Part shown: positions 26,530-35,190 of the stretch, piece by piece
Position numbering within the stretch: the stretch's first letter is position 1
Layout of the letters: every line of letters starts with the position of its first letter
Assembly: GCF_900111995.1 (NCBI RefSeq)
Contig: NZ_FOKF01000001.1
Span: forward strand, 186,001 to 250,000
Length of the DNA stretch: 64,000 nucleotides
Source of the DNA: Collimonas sp. OK607
GTDB taxonomy: Bacteria > Pseudomonadota > Gammaproteobacteria > Burkholderiales > Burkholderiaceae_D
Reading direction: 5' to 3'
The notes under the pieces: generated by a model
What the model was told of the DNA's origin: nothing
What the model saw: only the letters and a program-made list of their open reading frames with translations
Database searches by the model: none
Program-made: the position numbers and the translations under genes

Positions 26530-28099
26530 ACTGAAAGACTTGTCTGCCATAGCATCGCAGGCGCCGACACCACGCACTGTCCGTTTCGACCAAGGCCGAT
26601 TAACGGTCGAAGACATTGTCGACATCGCTTCGGGATCGGCCAAGGTCGTGTTGTCCGACGAGCCGGCATTCCGCGCCGCAATCAGCCGCGGCGCCGACTT
26701 CCTCGATCGCCTGTTGCGTGAGGACGGCACCATCTACGGCGTTACTACGGGTTATGGCGACTCCTGCACCGTTACCGTCCCGCCCGAACTGATCGCAGAA
26801 TTGCCGCATCATTTGTACACCTATCACGGTTGCGGTTTGGGCGAATTGTTTACCCCGGCCCAAACCCGGGCCATCATGGCGGCGCGGCTGGCGTCGCTCA
26901 GCAAAGGATACTCCGGTGTCAGTGTCGGCCTGCTGGAACAGATCGCCCGCTTGCTGAAAGAGGATTTGCTGCCCCTGATCCCGTCCGAAGGATCGGTCGG
27001 TGCCAGTGGCGACCTGACACCGCTGTCATACCTGGCTGCCGTACTGTGCGGCGAACGGGAAGTTTGGCGCAACGGTGTCAAGGTCGGCGCCGCCGAGGCC
27101 CTGGCGGCAGCCGGTATTACGCCACTGCGCCTGCGGCCGAAAGAAGGCCTGGCGATCATGAACGGCACCGCGGTAATGACGGCGCTGGCATGCCTGGCTT
27201 ATGACCGCGCGCAATACCTGGTGCGTATCGCTACCCGGATTACCGCCATGGCGAGTTTCGCTTTGGATGGCAACGCCCATCATTTCGACGCCACTTTATT
27301 TTCCGTCAAGCCGCACGCCGGCCAGCAGCAGGTGGCCGCCTGGCTGCGACAGGATTTGCCGGTAGATGACGCACCGCGCAATCAACAACGGTTGCAGGAT
27401 CGCTACTCCATCCGTTGCGCACCGCATGTGATCGGCGTGTTGGCGGATGCTTTGCCGTGGATGCGAGAGTCGATTGAAAACGAATTGAATAGCGCCAACG
27501 ACAATCCGATCATCGACGCCGAAAATGAGCGCGTACTGCACGGCGGCCATTTCTATGGCGGCCATATCGCGTTCGCCATGGATAGCATGAAAAACGCTGT
27601 CGCCAATGTCGCCGATTTGCTTGACCGGCAAATGGCGTTGCTGGTTGATAGCCGTTACAACCATGGCCTGCCGGCTAATCTGTCTGGCGCCGAAGGTCCG
27701 CGCGCCAGCATTAACCACGGTTTGAAGGCGCTGCAAATCAGCGCCTCTGCCTGGACCGCTGAAGCGCTCAAGCAGACCATGCCGGCTTCGGTGTTTTCCC
27801 GCTCTACCGAATGCCACAATCAAGACAAGGTCAGCATGGGCACGATCGCCGCCCGCGATTGCCTGCGCGTGTTGCAACTGACCGAACAGGTAGTGGCCGC
27901 ACTGTTGATCAGCGTGCGCCAAGGCGTCTGGCTGCGCTCCCGGCTGGATGGCGCCGTGCAACCGCAACAGAACGTGCAACAGATGATGGAAGCGCTGGCG
28001 GCCGACATTGCCGTGATACAGGAAGACCGCATGCTGGAACCGGATCTGCGTCGTTTGCTGGAGCGCATCCGCCTCAAGCAATGGCAGTTGTATGTGTAA
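26516..28099 (+). CDS. MIO-dependent aromatic amino acid ammonia lyase (HAL/TAL family)
   Basis: This 527-residue lyase contains the Ala163-Ser164-Gly165 triad (SVGASGDLTPLSYLA) that cyclises to the electrophilic MIO cofactor. The catalytic Tyr74 is in IYGVTTGYGDSCT. It removes ammonia from an aromatic amino acid, probably giving a cinnamate-type starter for the polyene. The specificity dyad, which is Ser-His in histidine lyases and His-Leu in Rhodobacter tyrosine lyase, aligns with Tyr103-His104 here (HLYTYHGCGLGELF), so the substrate is uncertain. It overlaps the preceding acyltransferase by 14 bp. Confidence 0.88.
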   Translation: MHLAELKDLSAIASQAPTPRTVRFDQGRLTVEDIVDIASGSAKVVLSDEPAFRAAISRGADFLDRLLREDGTIYGVTTGYGDSCTVTVPPELIAELPHHLYTYHGCGLGELFTPAQTRAIMAARLASLSKGYSGVSVGLLEQIARLLKEDLLPLIPSEGSVGASGDLTPLSYLAAVLCGEREVWRNGVKVGAAEALAAAGITPLRLRPKEGLAIMNGTAVMTALACLAYDRAQYLVRIATRITAMASFALDGNAHHFDATLFSVKPHAGQQQVAAWLRQDLPVDDAPRNQQRLQDRYSIRCAPHVIGVLADALPWMRESIENELNSANDNPIIDAENERVLHGGHFYGGHIAFAMDSMKNAVANVADLLDRQMALLVDSRYNHGLPANLSGAEGPRASINHGLKALQISASAWTAEALKQTMPASVFSRSTECHNQDKVSMGTIAARDCLRVLQLTEQVVAALLISVRQGVWLRSRLDGAVQPQQNVQQMMEALAADIAVIQEDRMLEPDLRRLLERIRLKQWQLYV

Positions 28100-28562
28100 C
28101 ACCGTGAGTGAAGTCATGACTAGCCTGCACACCAAATTACCTGTCAAAGAGCACTGGTCCGCAGAGGTGGAATTGCAAGTGCAATTCTTTGATCTCGATC
28201 CGATGCAGATCGTCTGGCATGGCAACTATGTCAAGTACCTGGAAGTGGCGCGCTGCGCGCTGCTGGATAAACTGGATTACAACTATCCGGAAATGCAGGC
28301 TTCCGGCTACTCCTGGCCGATCATCGATTTGCACCTGCGCTACGCCCATCCGGCCGCATTCGGGCAGCGCATCAAGGTGCGCGCCAGCGTTACCGAATGG
28401 GAAAATCGCCTCAAGATCGCCTACGTGATTACCGACAGCGTCAGCGGCCAGCGCCTTAGCCGTGGCACTACTACGCAAGTCGCGGTGGATATGACGACTC
28501 ACGAAATGTGTTTTGCGTCGCCGCCCGTGTTGTTTAAAAAATTAGGGATTGAGCAAGTATGA
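28092..28562 (+). CDS. apeK: 4HBT-type acyl thioesterase (ApeK-like)
   Basis: This 156-residue hotdog thioesterase has the catalytic-Asp segment FFDLDPMQIVWHGNYVKYLEVARCALL, as in 4-hydroxybenzoyl-CoA thioesterases. In the aryl polyene pathway it may release the finished chain or clear mis-primed ACPs. ATG 28092 overlaps the lyase stop (ATGTGTAA); ATG 28116, preceded by GAGTGAAG, is an equally good start and would make 148 residues. The end overlaps the next gene by 4 bp. Confidence 0.88.
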   Translation: MCNTVSEVMTSLHTKLPVKEHWSAEVELQVQFFDLDPMQIVWHGNYVKYLEVARCALLDKLDYNYPEMQASGYSWPIIDLHLRYAHPAAFGQRIKVRASVTEWENRLKIAYVITDSVSGQRLSRGTTTQVAVDMTTHEMCFASPPVLFKKLGIEQV

Positions 28563-29176
28563 AACGAAGTCTCATAGTCGTCTTTTTAGCCGCGGTTTTA
28601 GCCGGCACGGCCATGCCGGCGCTGGCTGCCGCACCTGTGGAAAAAATCCAGTCGATGCTGGCGCGGCCGCCGATCTTGTGCGGGCGCTTCGATCAAACCA
28701 AGCAACTGGTCGGCATCAAGAAACCATTGCTGTCGAACGGCCGGTTTTGCGTGGTGAACGGCAAGGGTGTCCTGTGGCGCACCTTGCAACCGTTTCCCAA
28801 TACGTTACGCCTGAAGCGCGACGAAATCGTGCAAATGCAGGGTGACCGGGTTGCCATGCGCATGGACGCCAAGCAAGAACCGGTAGTCAGGATGATTAAC
28901 AGCGTGCTGTTTTCATTGCTGGCGGGTGATCTCAGTCAGCTGGAAACCCTGTTTCAACTGGACGGCAGCGTGCAGGGCAACAGCTGGAAAGTAGCGTTGA
29001 CAGCGCGCGAACCGGCGCTGGCCAAGGCAATCGGTACGTTGGCGTTGACTGGCGGTGCGTACGTCAAGACCGTAACGATTAATGAGGCGAGCGGCGATCA
29101 CACGGAAATCAATTTCTCCGCCCTGCAAAGCGGCAGCAGCGCGATGACTGCTGAAGAAGGGGCGGCAATTGAGTGA
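28559..29176 (+). CDS. apeL: LolA-like outer-membrane lipoprotein carrier (ApeL-like)
   Basis: This 205-residue periplasmic protein has a clear Sec signal (MKRSLIVVFLAAVLAGTAMPALAAA, cleavage after ALA). The mature part resembles LolA: CGRFDQTKQL, GKGVLWRTLQPFPNTLRL. LolA shuttles lipoproteins across the periplasm, and this dedicated paralogue is inferred to carry the lipid-linked polyene from the MMPL exporter to the outer membrane. It overlaps the thioesterase gene by 4 bp and the exporter gene by 8 bp. Confidence 0.87.
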   Translation: MKRSLIVVFLAAVLAGTAMPALAAAPVEKIQSMLARPPILCGRFDQTKQLVGIKKPLLSNGRFCVVNGKGVLWRTLQPFPNTLRLKRDEIVQMQGDRVAMRMDAKQEPVVRMINSVLFSLLAGDLSQLETLFQLDGSVQGNSWKVALTAREPALAKAIGTLALTGGAYVKTVTINEASGDHTEINFSALQSGSSAMTAEEGAAIE

Positions 29177-31628
29177 TCCTGGTAATGACAGCAGCTTAAA
29201 AACTGGCTGGCCGAAGCGCATGGCGCTGATATGGGCCTTGGCGGTTGCTTTGCTGTTGGCGCACAACGGCTATCTGTGGCTGGTCAAAGGCGTCGTGCCG
29301 GATACCGACATCATGGCGCTGTTGCCAGTCGAGCAGCGCGATCCGGTGCTGCAACAGGCTTTCACGCATATGGTCGACGCCGCCCAGCAACGTGTGATCG
29401 TGCTGGTTGGCGCCGATGACTGGGAACATGCCCGCGCCGCTGCCGATGCCTACAACGCGGTGCTGTCCAAACATCAGGATCTGCTGCAGACCGGGGTTCA
29501 GCTGTCGGCGCAAAACCAGCAGGACTGGCTGGCGCCGTCGCAACAGATGCGGCTCAGCTTGCTGACACCGGCGCAACAGACAATGCTGCGTGAGCAAGCT
29601 CCAAAATATTGGGCCGACACCGCGCTGCAACAGTTGTACAGTCCGTTTTCCGGCCCCAAGCTGGGTGCCTGGCAAGACGATCCGTTCGGCTTGTTCAGCG
29701 GCTGGGTGCAAGCCCGTGCGCAAGAAACGCCGGTGCGTCCGCGCGACGGGTATCTGTTCGTCGAGAACAAGGGCCGCCCTTACATAATGCTGCTGCTGAA
29801 TCTGCAACAGCCGGCATTCTCGATGGCGACCCAGCAGGCAGTGTTGCCGTTGCTGGAACAGGCTGGCAAAGCTGCGCGGCAAGCGGTGCCGACGGTCGAG
29901 TTGATCAGCGCCGGCGTGATCCTGCATGCGGGAGCCGGCAGCGCGCAAGCCAGCCGCGAGATGTCGACCATCGGCATCGGCTCGTTGCTGGGAATCGTGC
30001 TGCTGATGTGGCTGACCTTCCGTTCCTTGCGGCCGATCGGGTTGATCATGCTGTCGATCGGCATCGGTTGCATGGCCGCTTTTTCTTTGTGCTGGATGAT
30101 ATTCGGGCAAGTGCATTTGCTGACGCTGGTGTTCGGCGCCAGCCTGATCGGCGTGGCCCAGGATTACGGCATATATTTCTTGTGCAGCAGGGTTTCGGTA
30201 GATCCGTCGCTGGGATCATGGCAATTGCTGCGGCGCCTGTTGCCCGGCCTGGTGTTGACCCTGGCCGCTGCGGTGATCGGTTACGTTGGCCTGGCGCTGA
30301 CCCCGTTTCCCGGGTTGCGGCAGATGGCCTTGTTCTCGGTACTGGGTTTGGTGTTCGCCTGGTTGACCGTGATTTTCTGGTTTCCAGCGTTGTTGACTGC
30401 GAATACCCTGAAAAGCTCTTCCTTTGCCGGTTGGGTCGGCCAGACCCGCCGGCATTGGCCGTTGCTGGGTTTGAACCGTGGCTCTGCAGTGGCGGCGCTA
30501 TTGTTCGGCATTTTTGCCGTGGCCGGCATAACGCAGTTGACGGTGAACGACGATATCCGGTCCTTGCAGACACCGCCGAAAGCACTGCTGGCGGATCAGA
30601 TCAAGCTGGGAAAGCTGCTGGATGCGCCGACACCGGTGCAGTTTTACCTGGTGCGCGGCGCCAGCGCGGAACAGGTATTGCAGCGTGAGGAAGCGCTCAA
30701 GCTGCGTCTGGAGCCCTTGATTGCCAAACACATTATCAGCGGCTATCAGGCGATGTCCAACTGGACACCGTCGATGCAGGCACAAGCCGCGAATCGCGCT
30801 TTGGTCACGCAGGCCTTGCTGGGTGCAGACGGCCCGTTGAAAGCACTGGCCGCGCAACTCGGTGAAGATGACAGCTGGGTCGCACAAATGCGCAGCCGGG
30901 CACTTAGCGCGGCGGCGGACGCCAACGGCGGCCGCGATCTTACCCCGGCCGAATTTTTGAAGAGCGCGGCCAGCGAGCCGTCGCGCCATCTCTGGTTAGG
31001 AAAAGTTGAAGGCAAGGGGGGGCAGGGTAGCGTCTACGCCAGCATCGTCGCTCTGCGCGGGCTTGATAATTACGGCAACCTGCCCGTGCTGAAGTTGGCT
31101 GCCGAACAACTGGACGGTGTGTCTTGGGTTGATAAGGTTAGCGAAATATCGTCAGTGCTAGGCCATTACCGGCAATATATGGGGTGGGTATTGTCAGGCG
31201 CCTATGTGGCAATCTACCTGTTGTTATTTACCCGCTATCGCAGCGCGGCCTGGCGCGTGCTGACGCCGCCGGCCATTGCCAGTATCGCTACTCTGGCTAT
31301 GCTCGGCTTGCTTGGGCAGCCTTTGCAATTGTTCCATGTGCTGGCGCTGATGCTGATTCTCGGCCTTGGCGTGGACTACGGGATTTTCATGCAGGAACAA
31401 AGCATGCAACGCGATCGCTTCGCCTGGCTTACGGTCGGTTTGTCGGCTGCGAGCGCCTTGCTGTCGTTCGGTCTGCTGGCGTTGTCCGGCACGCCGCCGC
31501 TGCATGCATTCGGATTCACGATGTTAATTGGAATTGCCATTGTCTGGTTGATTGCGCCATGTTTTAGCCAGGATTCAGGTCCAGACCCACAACAGAAAAA
31601 AGAAGAAAAAAATGCAAACAAGAATTGA
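29169..31628 (+). CDS. apeM: MMPL/RND-family exporter (ApeM-like)
   Basis: This 819-residue inner-membrane transporter has the duplicated RND layout. One helix near residue 20 is followed by a periplasmic loop, five helices at about 260-420 (GIGSLLGIVLLMWLTFRS, GVAQDYGIYFLCSRV), a second single helix and loop, and five helices at about 670-800 (ILGLGVDYGIFMQEQ). It is the likely exporter of the polyene lipid. TTG 29169 is supported by AAGGGG 8 bp upstream and overlaps the lolA-like stop; ATG 29220 is the alternative. Confidence 0.88.
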   Translation: MSDPGNDSSLKTGWPKRMALIWALAVALLLAHNGYLWLVKGVVPDTDIMALLPVEQRDPVLQQAFTHMVDAAQQRVIVLVGADDWEHARAAADAYNAVLSKHQDLLQTGVQLSAQNQQDWLAPSQQMRLSLLTPAQQTMLREQAPKYWADTALQQLYSPFSGPKLGAWQDDPFGLFSGWVQARAQETPVRPRDGYLFVENKGRPYIMLLLNLQQPAFSMATQQAVLPLLEQAGKAARQAVPTVELISAGVILHAGAGSAQASREMSTIGIGSLLGIVLLMWLTFRSLRPIGLIMLSIGIGCMAAFSLCWMIFGQVHLLTLVFGASLIGVAQDYGIYFLCSRVSVDPSLGSWQLLRRLLPGLVLTLAAAVIGYVGLALTPFPGLRQMALFSVLGLVFAWLTVIFWFPALLTANTLKSSSFAGWVGQTRRHWPLLGLNRGSAVAALLFGIFAVAGITQLTVNDDIRSLQTPPKALLADQIKLGKLLDAPTPVQFYLVRGASAEQVLQREEALKLRLEPLIAKHIISGYQAMSNWTPSMQAQAANRALVTQALLGADGPLKALAAQLGEDDSWVAQMRSRALSAAADANGGRDLTPAEFLKSAASEPSRHLWLGKVEGKGGQGSVYASIVALRGLDNYGNLPVLKLAAEQLDGVSWVDKVSEISSVLGHYRQYMGWVLSGAYVAIYLLLFTRYRSAAWRVLTPPAIASIATLAMLGLLGQPLQLFHVLALMLILGLGVDYGIFMQEQSMQRDRFAWLTVGLSAASALLSFGLLALSGTPPLHAFGFTMLIGIAIVWLIAPCFSQDSGPDPQQKKEEKNANKN

Positions 31629-32862
31629 GCAGTGTGATGTGCTGGTAATCGGCGCCGGCCCGGCAGGCTCGGTGGCGGCGGCGTTGTTGTTGCAGCAAGG
31701 ACGGCAAGTGCTGGTGCTGGAACGGGAGCAGTTTCCACGGTTTAGCATCGGCGAAAGCTTGCTGCCGCAGAGCATGGAGTATTTGCAGCAGGCCGGTATG
31801 CTGCAAGCCGTGGTGGAAGCCGGTTTCCAATACAAGAACGGCGCCGCTTTTGTGCGCGGAGAGCGCTATACGGATTTCGATTTCCGCGACAAGCATTCTG
31901 CAGGCTGGGGCACGACCTATCAGGTACAGCGCGCCCGGTTTGACCAGGTGCTGGCCAATGAAGCTGAGCGCCAGGGCGCCCAAGTGCGCTATCAGCACAC
32001 CGTCACGGCGTTTGATGCGAATGGGGGAAAACCGCGGGTCACCGTGCATCACATGGACGATTCGGCCGACGGCTCGGAATACATAGTGGAAGCGGGGTTT
32101 GTACTGGACGCCAGCGGTTTCGGGCGCGTATTGTCGCGCTTGCTGGATTTGGAAACGCCATCGAATTTTCCGGTGCGCGGCGCCATTTTCACCCACATCG
32201 AGGATGGGATCGACGCCGCCGCAGCTGATTTTGATCGCAACAAGATCCGCATTACCGTGCATCCGGAACATTGCAATGTCTGGTACTGGTTGATTCCGTT
32301 TGCCGGCGGCCGCTGTTCCATCGGCGTGGTCGCCGAAACCGCTTTCCTGGAGCAGTTCAAGGGTAGCGAGACCGAACGTCTGCAGACGCTGGTAATGCAA
32401 GATCCGGCATCGCGCGCCTTGCTGAAGAATGCGAACTGGGATACGCCGGCCCGCCAGATCGTTGGTTATTCGTCCAACGTCAAGTCGCTCTGGGGCCAAG
32501 GTTATGCCTTGCTCGGCAATGCCGGGGAGTTTCTCGATCCGGTGTTTTCTTCCGGCGTCACGATCGCAGTCAAGTCCGCCAGCCTGGCCACCGCTGCTTT
32601 GCAACGTCAGTTTGCCGGTGAGGCCGTCGATTGGGAGAAAGAATATGCGATTCCACTGAAAAAAGGCGTCGATACTTTCCGCACCTTTGTCGATTCCTGG
32701 TACTCGGGCGGATTCCAGAAAGTCATTTTTTTTGAACAACAGCAGCCGGAGATACGTCGCATGATTGCCGCGATCCTGGCCGGCTATGCCTGGGACGACA
32801 GCAATCCATACGTAAAGGAGAGCAAACGTCGCCTGAGTACTTTGGAGGAGATATGCAGTTGA
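31612..32862 (+). CDS. FAD-dependent oxidoreductase with flavin-halogenase motifs
   Basis: This 416-residue flavoprotein starts with the dinucleotide-binding VLVIGAGPAGSVAAALLL. It has the halogenase-type signature W224-Y-W-L-I-P229 (WxWxIP) and F307-x2-P-x2-S-x-G315. Lys75 (FQYKNGAAF) lies close to the position of the catalytic Lys79 of tryptophan halogenase PrnA. Related proteins also include geranylgeranyl-reductase-like oxidoreductases, so desaturation or hydroxylation are alternatives to halogenation. ATG 31612 was chosen because it gives a normal N-terminus and has a purine-rich upstream stretch. It overlaps the exporter gene by 17 bp. Confidence 0.8.
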   Translation: MQTRIEQCDVLVIGAGPAGSVAAALLLQQGRQVLVLEREQFPRFSIGESLLPQSMEYLQQAGMLQAVVEAGFQYKNGAAFVRGERYTDFDFRDKHSAGWGTTYQVQRARFDQVLANEAERQGAQVRYQHTVTAFDANGGKPRVTVHHMDDSADGSEYIVEAGFVLDASGFGRVLSRLLDLETPSNFPVRGAIFTHIEDGIDAAAADFDRNKIRITVHPEHCNVWYWLIPFAGGRCSIGVVAETAFLEQFKGSETERLQTLVMQDPASRALLKNANWDTPARQIVGYSSNVKSLWGQGYALLGNAGEFLDPVFSSGVTIAVKSASLATAALQRQFAGEAVDWEKEYAIPLKKGVDTFRTFVDSWYSGGFQKVIFFEQQQPEIRRMIAAILAGYAWDDSNPYVKESKRRLSTLEEICS

Positions 32863-33497
32863 ATTTGCCTGGCCGCCGCAGTTGGCAGAGCTTTGGCTTG
32901 CGGGCTTGCGTGCTGTTGGCGGTGCTTGCATTGGCCGCTTGTACAACGACGCCGGCATCGCAAGCACCGGCACGGCTGGGGTTGAAGCTGGCGCCGGCGA
33001 GCCTGGGCGCCAATATCAGCTTGCAACAGCATTTGACGGTCGAGAGAAACGGCCGCATCGACCAGCTCGATGCAGCAGTGGAAATCGATCCGCAGCACTT
33101 CAATATGGTCGGGCTGGCGTTTGGCCAGCGGGTCCTGAGCCTGCAGTATGATGGACAGACTTTACAGTCCTGGCGTCATCCGATGCTGCCGTCGCAGGTA
33201 CGCGCTGAAGACGTGCTGGAAGACACGCAATTGACATTATGGCCACTGGCGGCGATCCGTCAGGCGCTGCCCGCAGGCTGGACAATCGAACAACATGGAT
33301 TGCAGCGCAAGCTGCTGCTGCAAGGAGAGCCGGTAATGGTGATCAACTACAGCACGCCGACGCCATGGGATGGCAAAGTGGAGCTGAACAATTTGCGCTA
33401 TCACTATCGCCTGACGATTGAATCGGTCAGCGACACGGCCGCTGACGGCCCGGCTTCACCTTCAGCCGCCCCCGGCGTACCTGCTGCGGCGCCATAA
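32853..33497 (+). CDS. DUF3261-type lipoprotein of the aryl polyene cluster (ApeN-like)
   Basis: This 214-residue lipoprotein has a signal peptide with lipobox LAAC (LRACVLLAVLALAACTTTPAS). The mature part is predicted beta-rich (GRIDQLDAAVEIDPQHFNMVGLAFGQRVLSLQYDGQTLQSW), with no enzyme motif. Such lipoproteins accompany LolA- and MMPL-like genes in aryl polyene clusters, so an outer-membrane receptor or insertion factor, analogous to LolB, is a reasonable guess. It overlaps the flavoprotein gene by 10 bp. Confidence 0.78.
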   Translation: MQLNLPGRRSWQSFGLRACVLLAVLALAACTTTPASQAPARLGLKLAPASLGANISLQQHLTVERNGRIDQLDAAVEIDPQHFNMVGLAFGQRVLSLQYDGQTLQSWRHPMLPSQVRAEDVLEDTQLTLWPLAAIRQALPAGWTIEQHGLQRKLLLQGEPVMVINYSTPTPWDGKVELNNLRYHYRLTIESVSDTAADGPASPSAAPGVPAAAP

Positions 33498-33499
33498 CC

Positions 33500-34705
33500 A
33501 TGCTTTATCTCAATCAACTCGGCATGATTTGTCCGCTTGGTGAAAGCCACGCAGAGATCGGCCGCCGCTTGTTCGCCGGCGATAGCGGGGTGGCCCTGAC
33601 GCCGCGCTATTCTCATTCGCAATCGCAGGGACCGGAGCCACAGCCAGAACGTGAACTGGCGTTGGGTTGCGTGGATGCTGTTCTGCCCGACATCAGCATG
33701 CTGCCTCTAGGCCAGCGCAGCCGCAATAACCAGCTCGCTTTGGCGGCGCTGGCGCAGATCCGGCCGCAAGTGGACGCGGCCATCCAGCAGTTCGGTCCGG
33801 ACAAGGTGGGGATCGTGCTCGGCACCAGCACCTCCGGCATCGCACAAAGCGAAGCGGCGTTTCGCTATCGGCTGGCAAATGGCCCGTTCCCTGCTGATTT
33901 TGCCTATGAACAGCAAGAGATGGCCTCGCCGGCGGCGACGTTGGCATCGGTGCTGGGCGTGACCGGGCCTGCCTATGTGCACTCCAGCGCCTGTGCGTCG
34001 AGCAGCAAGGCGATGGCTAGCGCTGCCCGTTTGATTAATATGGGGCTATGCGATGCGGTGCTGACCGGCGGGGTTGATTCTCTGTGCGCCTTCACCGTGG
34101 CTGGTTTTGCGGCGCTGGAGTCGGTCAGCACAGCGCGCTGCAATCCGTTCAGCGTCAATCGTAACGGTATCAATATCGGCGAGGGCGCAGCCTTGTTCTT
34201 GATGAGCAAGGTTGAGGCAGCAGTGAGCTTGCGCGGCTGGGGTGAATCTTCCGACGGGTATCATATTTCGGCACCGGATCCTTCCGGCGCGGGTGCCCGC
34301 AGCGCAATGGAACAAGCCCTGGCGCGCGCCGGTGTGGCGCCGAAACAAATCGACTATATCAACCTGCATGGTACTGCTACCGTGCAAAACGATGCCATGG
34401 AAGGACGGGCGATTGCCGCCGTGTTCGCCGACCACGTGGCGCTCAGCTCGACCAAGCCTTTTACCGGCCATGCGTTGGGAGCGGCCGGTGCAATTGAAGC
34501 GGGCTTATGTTGGCTGGCAATGCAAGACAGCAATCCGCAGGGCCAGCTGCCGCCGCATTTGTGGGATGGCGTCAGCGATCCCGGTTTGCCGCCGCTCAAT
34601 CTGTCGCCCGTCGGCGCTCGTCTTGGACAGCCATTGCGTTTGGCTTTGAGTAACTCCTTTGCATTTGGCGGCGCCAATGCAAGTTTGCTGCTGGGGCGTG
34701 AATGA
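33500..34705 (+). CDS. apeO: beta-ketoacyl-ACP synthase (ApeO-like elongating ketosynthase)
   Basis: This 401-residue ketosynthase keeps the full Cys-His-His triad: Cys165 (HSSACASSSKAM), His290 (INLHGTATVQND), His324 (TKPFTGHALGAAGA). It is FabF-like and would condense malonyl-ACP onto the growing chain. By analogy with the studied Xenorhabdus system it should pair with the chain-length-factor-like protein encoded first in the operon, 12.5 kb away. It is separated from the lipoprotein gene by 2 bp and overlaps the next by 4 bp (ATGA). Confidence 0.9.
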   Translation: MLYLNQLGMICPLGESHAEIGRRLFAGDSGVALTPRYSHSQSQGPEPQPERELALGCVDAVLPDISMLPLGQRSRNNQLALAALAQIRPQVDAAIQQFGPDKVGIVLGTSTSGIAQSEAAFRYRLANGPFPADFAYEQQEMASPAATLASVLGVTGPAYVHSSACASSSKAMASAARLINMGLCDAVLTGGVDSLCAFTVAGFAALESVSTARCNPFSVNRNGINIGEGAALFLMSKVEAAVSLRGWGESSDGYHISAPDPSGAGARSAMEQALARAGVAPKQIDYINLHGTATVQNDAMEGRAIAAVFADHVALSSTKPFTGHALGAAGAIEAGLCWLAMQDSNPQGQLPPHLWDGVSDPGLPPLNLSPVGARLGQPLRLALSNSFAFGGANASLLLGRE

Positions 34706-35190
34706 TGAGTCAATCAAACATGGATCAGCCGAGCGCGGTCGATACTTTGGATATCCGGCGTTTCCTGCCGCACTCCGGCGCCATGGTCTTGCTGGACAGG
34801 TTGCTGGATGTGGGGCCGGAAGATTTGCTGGCCGAGGTGACTATCCGGCCGGACAGCATGTTTTGCGATGAACATGGCGTGCCGGGCTGGGTCGGCATAG
34901 AGTACATGGCGCAGGCAATTGCCGCCTACGCCGGTTATACCGCGCAGTTGCGCGGCGAGGCGGTGAAAATCGGTTTCTTGCTGGGTACCCGGCGCTATGA
35001 AGCCGGTTGTCACGGTTTTACTGTCGGCAGCCTGCTGAAAATACATGTGCACAGAGTACTGCAGGCAGACAATGGGATAGGATCGTTCGAATGCCGGATC
35101 CATGCCGGCAGCGAGCAACTGGCTAGCGCCACCATTACCGTGTTTCAGCCGGCTGATGCGGCTGTTTTTCTTGAGGGAAGTACCGAATGA
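34702..35190 (+). CDS. apeP: 3-hydroxyacyl-ACP dehydratase (ApeP-like)
   Basis: This 162-residue hotdog protein resembles aryl polyene ApeP dehydratases. It begins with the IRRFLPHSGAMVLLDRLL segment and has FCDEHGVPGWVGIEYMAQAIAAYAGY, with a His and a Glu in the FabZ-like active-site arrangement. It would remove water from 3-hydroxyacyl-ACP to create each double bond, perhaps in a heterodimer with the dehydratase domain fused to the ligase. It starts with ATGA overlap and ends with ATGA overlap. Confidence 0.86.
   Translation: MMSQSNMDQPSAVDTLDIRRFLPHSGAMVLLDRLLDVGPEDLLAEVTIRPDSMFCDEHGVPGWVGIEYMAQAIAAYAGYTAQLRGEAVKIGFLLGTRRYEAGCHGFTVGSLLKIHVHRVLQADNGIGSFECRIHAGSEQLASATITVFQPADAAVFLEGSTE

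Noticed and set aside
29609-30688. 359-codon + strand frame inside the MMPL exporter gene
   Set aside because: Out-of-frame with the exporter, Arg/Ala-rich, no motif.
31564-32973. 469-codon minus-strand open frame opposite the flavoprotein gene
   Set aside because: Shadow of a well-supported + strand gene, with no ribosome binding site or domain.
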